Under the pieces are notes generated by a model. The model was not told where the DNA came from. It did no database searches and saw only the letters and a program-made list of their open reading frames with translations. DNA of 64,000 nt from Benincasa hispida (Eukaryota > Streptophyta > Magnoliopsida > Cucurbitales > Cucurbitaceae), in assembly GCF_009727055.1 (NCBI RefSeq), contig NC_052352.1, forward strand, positions 25,351,894-25,415,893, given 5' to 3'. Made by a program: the position numbers and the translations under genes. Shown in pieces: positions 62,050-64,000 of this stretch (positions are counted from its first letter, which is position 1; each line of letters opens with the position of its first letter).

Positions 62050-63020
62050 CAAGAAATTGAAAAATTTGATGGAAATGGTTATTTTGGCTCACAAAATCAA
62101 AGCCATACTTGGTCAACTAAAGGCTCACGAGGCCCACTTCCAAATACAGTGTTAGTACAAGAAAGAGAAGATTGGGAGCTGACAGCCTATGGTACCTTAG
62201 TTCTAAATCTCGGTAACAACGTTTTGAGACGAGTCTTAGATCAAGCGACAACCTACAAGATTTGAACTAAATTAGAAGAGTTATTTGCCACAAAAGATCT
62301 TTCAAATAAGATGTACTTAAGGGAGAAGTTCTTCACATTTAAGATGGATTCATCAAAATCTTTGTCAAACAATCTTGATGAATTCAAGAAGATTGTTTCT
62401 GAATTTAAGAACTTAGGAGAGAAACAGATGATGAAAATGAAGCCTATGTACTTCTTAACTCTCTATTGAAATCCTACAAAGAAGTAAAAATGCAATGAAG
62501 TATGAAAGAGAGTTTATAACCACAGATCCTATTATTTCAGCCTTGAGAACAAAGGAAATTAAGCTGCAATCTATGAAAAGGGAACATCCAAGTGGTGAAG
62601 GGTTATTTCTGAAAGGAAACCCTAAGCCTAATCACTCAAAAGGTGGAAACTAGCAACATACCGATGAGAATAAGTATGAACATAAGCTGAAATGAAAAAA
62701 TTGTACTTGCATATGAAGCAATAAAAGAAGCAGTATGGTCAAGGAAGTTCTTGACCAATTTGGAATTAGTTCCAAATATGCATCTGTCAATCATCCTCTA
62801 TTGTAATAACAGTGAAGCAGTTGCAAATTCCAAAGAATCGAGGAGCCATAAGCGTGGGAAGCATATTGAGCGCAAATTTCATCTCATCAGGGAGATAGTT
62901 CACTGAGGACACATGATCATCATGCAAATCGCCTCAGAAGAGAATCTAGTTGATTCTTTTACAAAGGCCCTCATAACTAAAGTGTTCAAGGGTCACCTAG
63001 TTGGATTAAGACTATAAGAT
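62050..63020 (+). pseudogene. Copia deletion derivative: gag joined to RNase H
   Basis: 62058-62640 reads as Tnt1-type gag in pieces: KFDGNGYFG, TAYGTLVLNLGNNVLRRVLD, KLEELFATKDLSNKMYLREK, FFTFKMDSSKS and SGEGLFLKGNPKPNHSKGG, with a stop near 62265 and frame shifts. After a short CxxC-less stretch (about 62690) the sequence jumps to the copia RNase H end: AYEAIKEAVWSRKFLTNLEL, ILYCNNSEAVANSKE, KRGKHIERKFHLIREIV and SEENLVDSFTKALITKVFKG. Zinc knuckle, protease, integrase and reverse transcriptase are missing, about 3 kb in a complete element. The element continues into the 3' LTR at 63162. Confidence 0.8.
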
Positions 63021-63161
63021 TCATAAATCTAAGGCAAGTGGGAGAACTCATGGTTATTTGGATGCCCTAGTTTATTGTATTTATATTTATTCTCTCATAC
63101 TCAACATTGTATATATTTATATATATGTAAACCCACTGGAGTTGTAGTCCAAGTAGAAGTT

Positions 63162-64000
63162 TGTTGGGTTGTATGTCCTAAAACTCACAGTTTGTAATCT
63201 TTAAACATATTCTATTTGCAATAAAGTTGTTATTGAGATTTATTCAAAAAAGTTGTTATTGAACGTGTAAATTGCACTTGTAATAGCCTAAATCTAATAA
63301 ACCAATGAACCCCTGGCTATAGCGTGAATACTTAAACTATATGTAAAGACATAAAAGTGAATCAAGTTTTAATATATAGCCAAAACGGCCTATAAGTATA
63401 ATGATAAGATTGAGTACCTTATCTTGAGGACACTATGGGTGTGACTTGCTTTGTAATTGATACAAATGATGTGATTTCGAAATCGTTCATGTGAAGACAT
63501 ATGAGCGGGGGCATCCTATACAAAAGATGTTTGCATAAGACTAGACATAAAATAGTCACTTTTCTTTATAACACTGTTTACTGTTAAAACTGACTATTTC
63601 AACTCGATGATCTAAAGTAACTCGATCTCAATCCTGAGCTGACTATGAACTCCTATTTATTCGGAATTATCCTTTAATCTGCAAGGCTCAACATCACCGC
63701 TTAATAAGCCTCCCATTTTAGGGGTAAAACCGAGTAGATAGCTGGAGACATAGTCTTGCAAGATGAAATTCACTCCTACTCGATTTCAGGACTAGTAGAT
63801 AGATTGTTCCCTTAAGTACTGACTCCTAGTCTTAAACAAGGGGCCCCGCCCTCTCTATGACTGAGAGGGACTCGGTTTATTGTAGGACTATAAGCCAATT
63901 GTTCATTAGTGGATTGATGGAGACTTAAGAAGCAAGATGTATTACAAGGGTAAAACGGTAATTTTGACCCAATTGTTAATATGAACAACCTATGAATGAT
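63162..64000 (+). mobile_element. 3' LTR of the copia deletion derivative (runs off the window)
   Basis: Begins TGTTGGGTTGTATGTCC directly after a purine-rich ccaagtagaagt tract, 140 bp past the end of the RNase H remnant, which is the classic copia 3' LTR position. It contains, in the opposite orientation, the blocks of the copies at 5338-7449 and 54640-56563 (for example gagtaccttatcttgaggac near 63412 and aaaacggtaattttgaccca near 63952). The 3' end lies beyond the window. Confidence 0.8.

Overview
This 64 kb window reads as nuclear DNA of a flowering plant, most likely a eudicot. It is AT-rich, its genes are split by GT-AG introns, and the space between them is filled with LTR retrotransposon remnants, MITEs and tRNA-derived SINEs. 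A cucurbit-like genome is my impression from the repeat families; the sequence alone does not prove it.

Five genes can be assembled exon by exon. (1) An AMT2/AMT3-type ammonium transporter, minus strand, 13578-8484, 3 exons, 475 aa. (2) A DXS3-type 1-deoxyxylulose-5-phosphate synthase-like protein, minus strand, 22026-17466, 10 exons, 718 aa; nearly every catalytic residue of true DXS is replaced. (3) A short secreted EG45/plant-natriuretic-peptide-like protein, plus strand, 29609-30222, 3 exons, 137 aa. (4) The N-terminal acetyltransferase NAA50, minus strand, 43590-37286, 3 exons, 164 aa. (5) A FAD-dependent monooxygenase, plus strand, 58085-61404, 4 exons, 424 aa. They show no shared pathway and no clustering beyond ordinary plant gene order. 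A sixth gene trace at 679-789 looks like a broken 5' end of eIF3b.

Layout. 1-4441 is a nested transposon zone: the right end of a CACTA element (to 1139), possibly carrying the eIF3b fragment, sits inside a decayed Ty3/gypsy pol gene followed by a likely 2.65 kb LTR. 5338-7449 is an antisense LTR of a family seen again at about 54640-56563 (antisense) and 63162-64000 (sense). 8484-22026 holds AMT and DXS3, separated by a MITE-rich spacer. 23515-26831 is an internally deleted Ty1/copia element. 26840-37285 holds the EG45 gene among hAT-type MITEs and SINEs. 37286-43590 is NAA50, with two DNA transposons in its second intron. 44694-49570 is a near full-length but broken copia element. 49575-58060 is mostly repeats. 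58085-61404 is the monooxygenase, and 62050-64000 is a copia deletion derivative that joins gag directly to RNase H.

No tRNA or rRNA gene, CRISPR array, organelle insertion or virus-derived sequence was recognised. The points most worth checking are the catalytically stripped DXS3, the possible gene-capturing CACTA element, the Asp-to-Glu change in the monooxygenase FAD motif, and several transposons whose ends and target duplications can be read directly.
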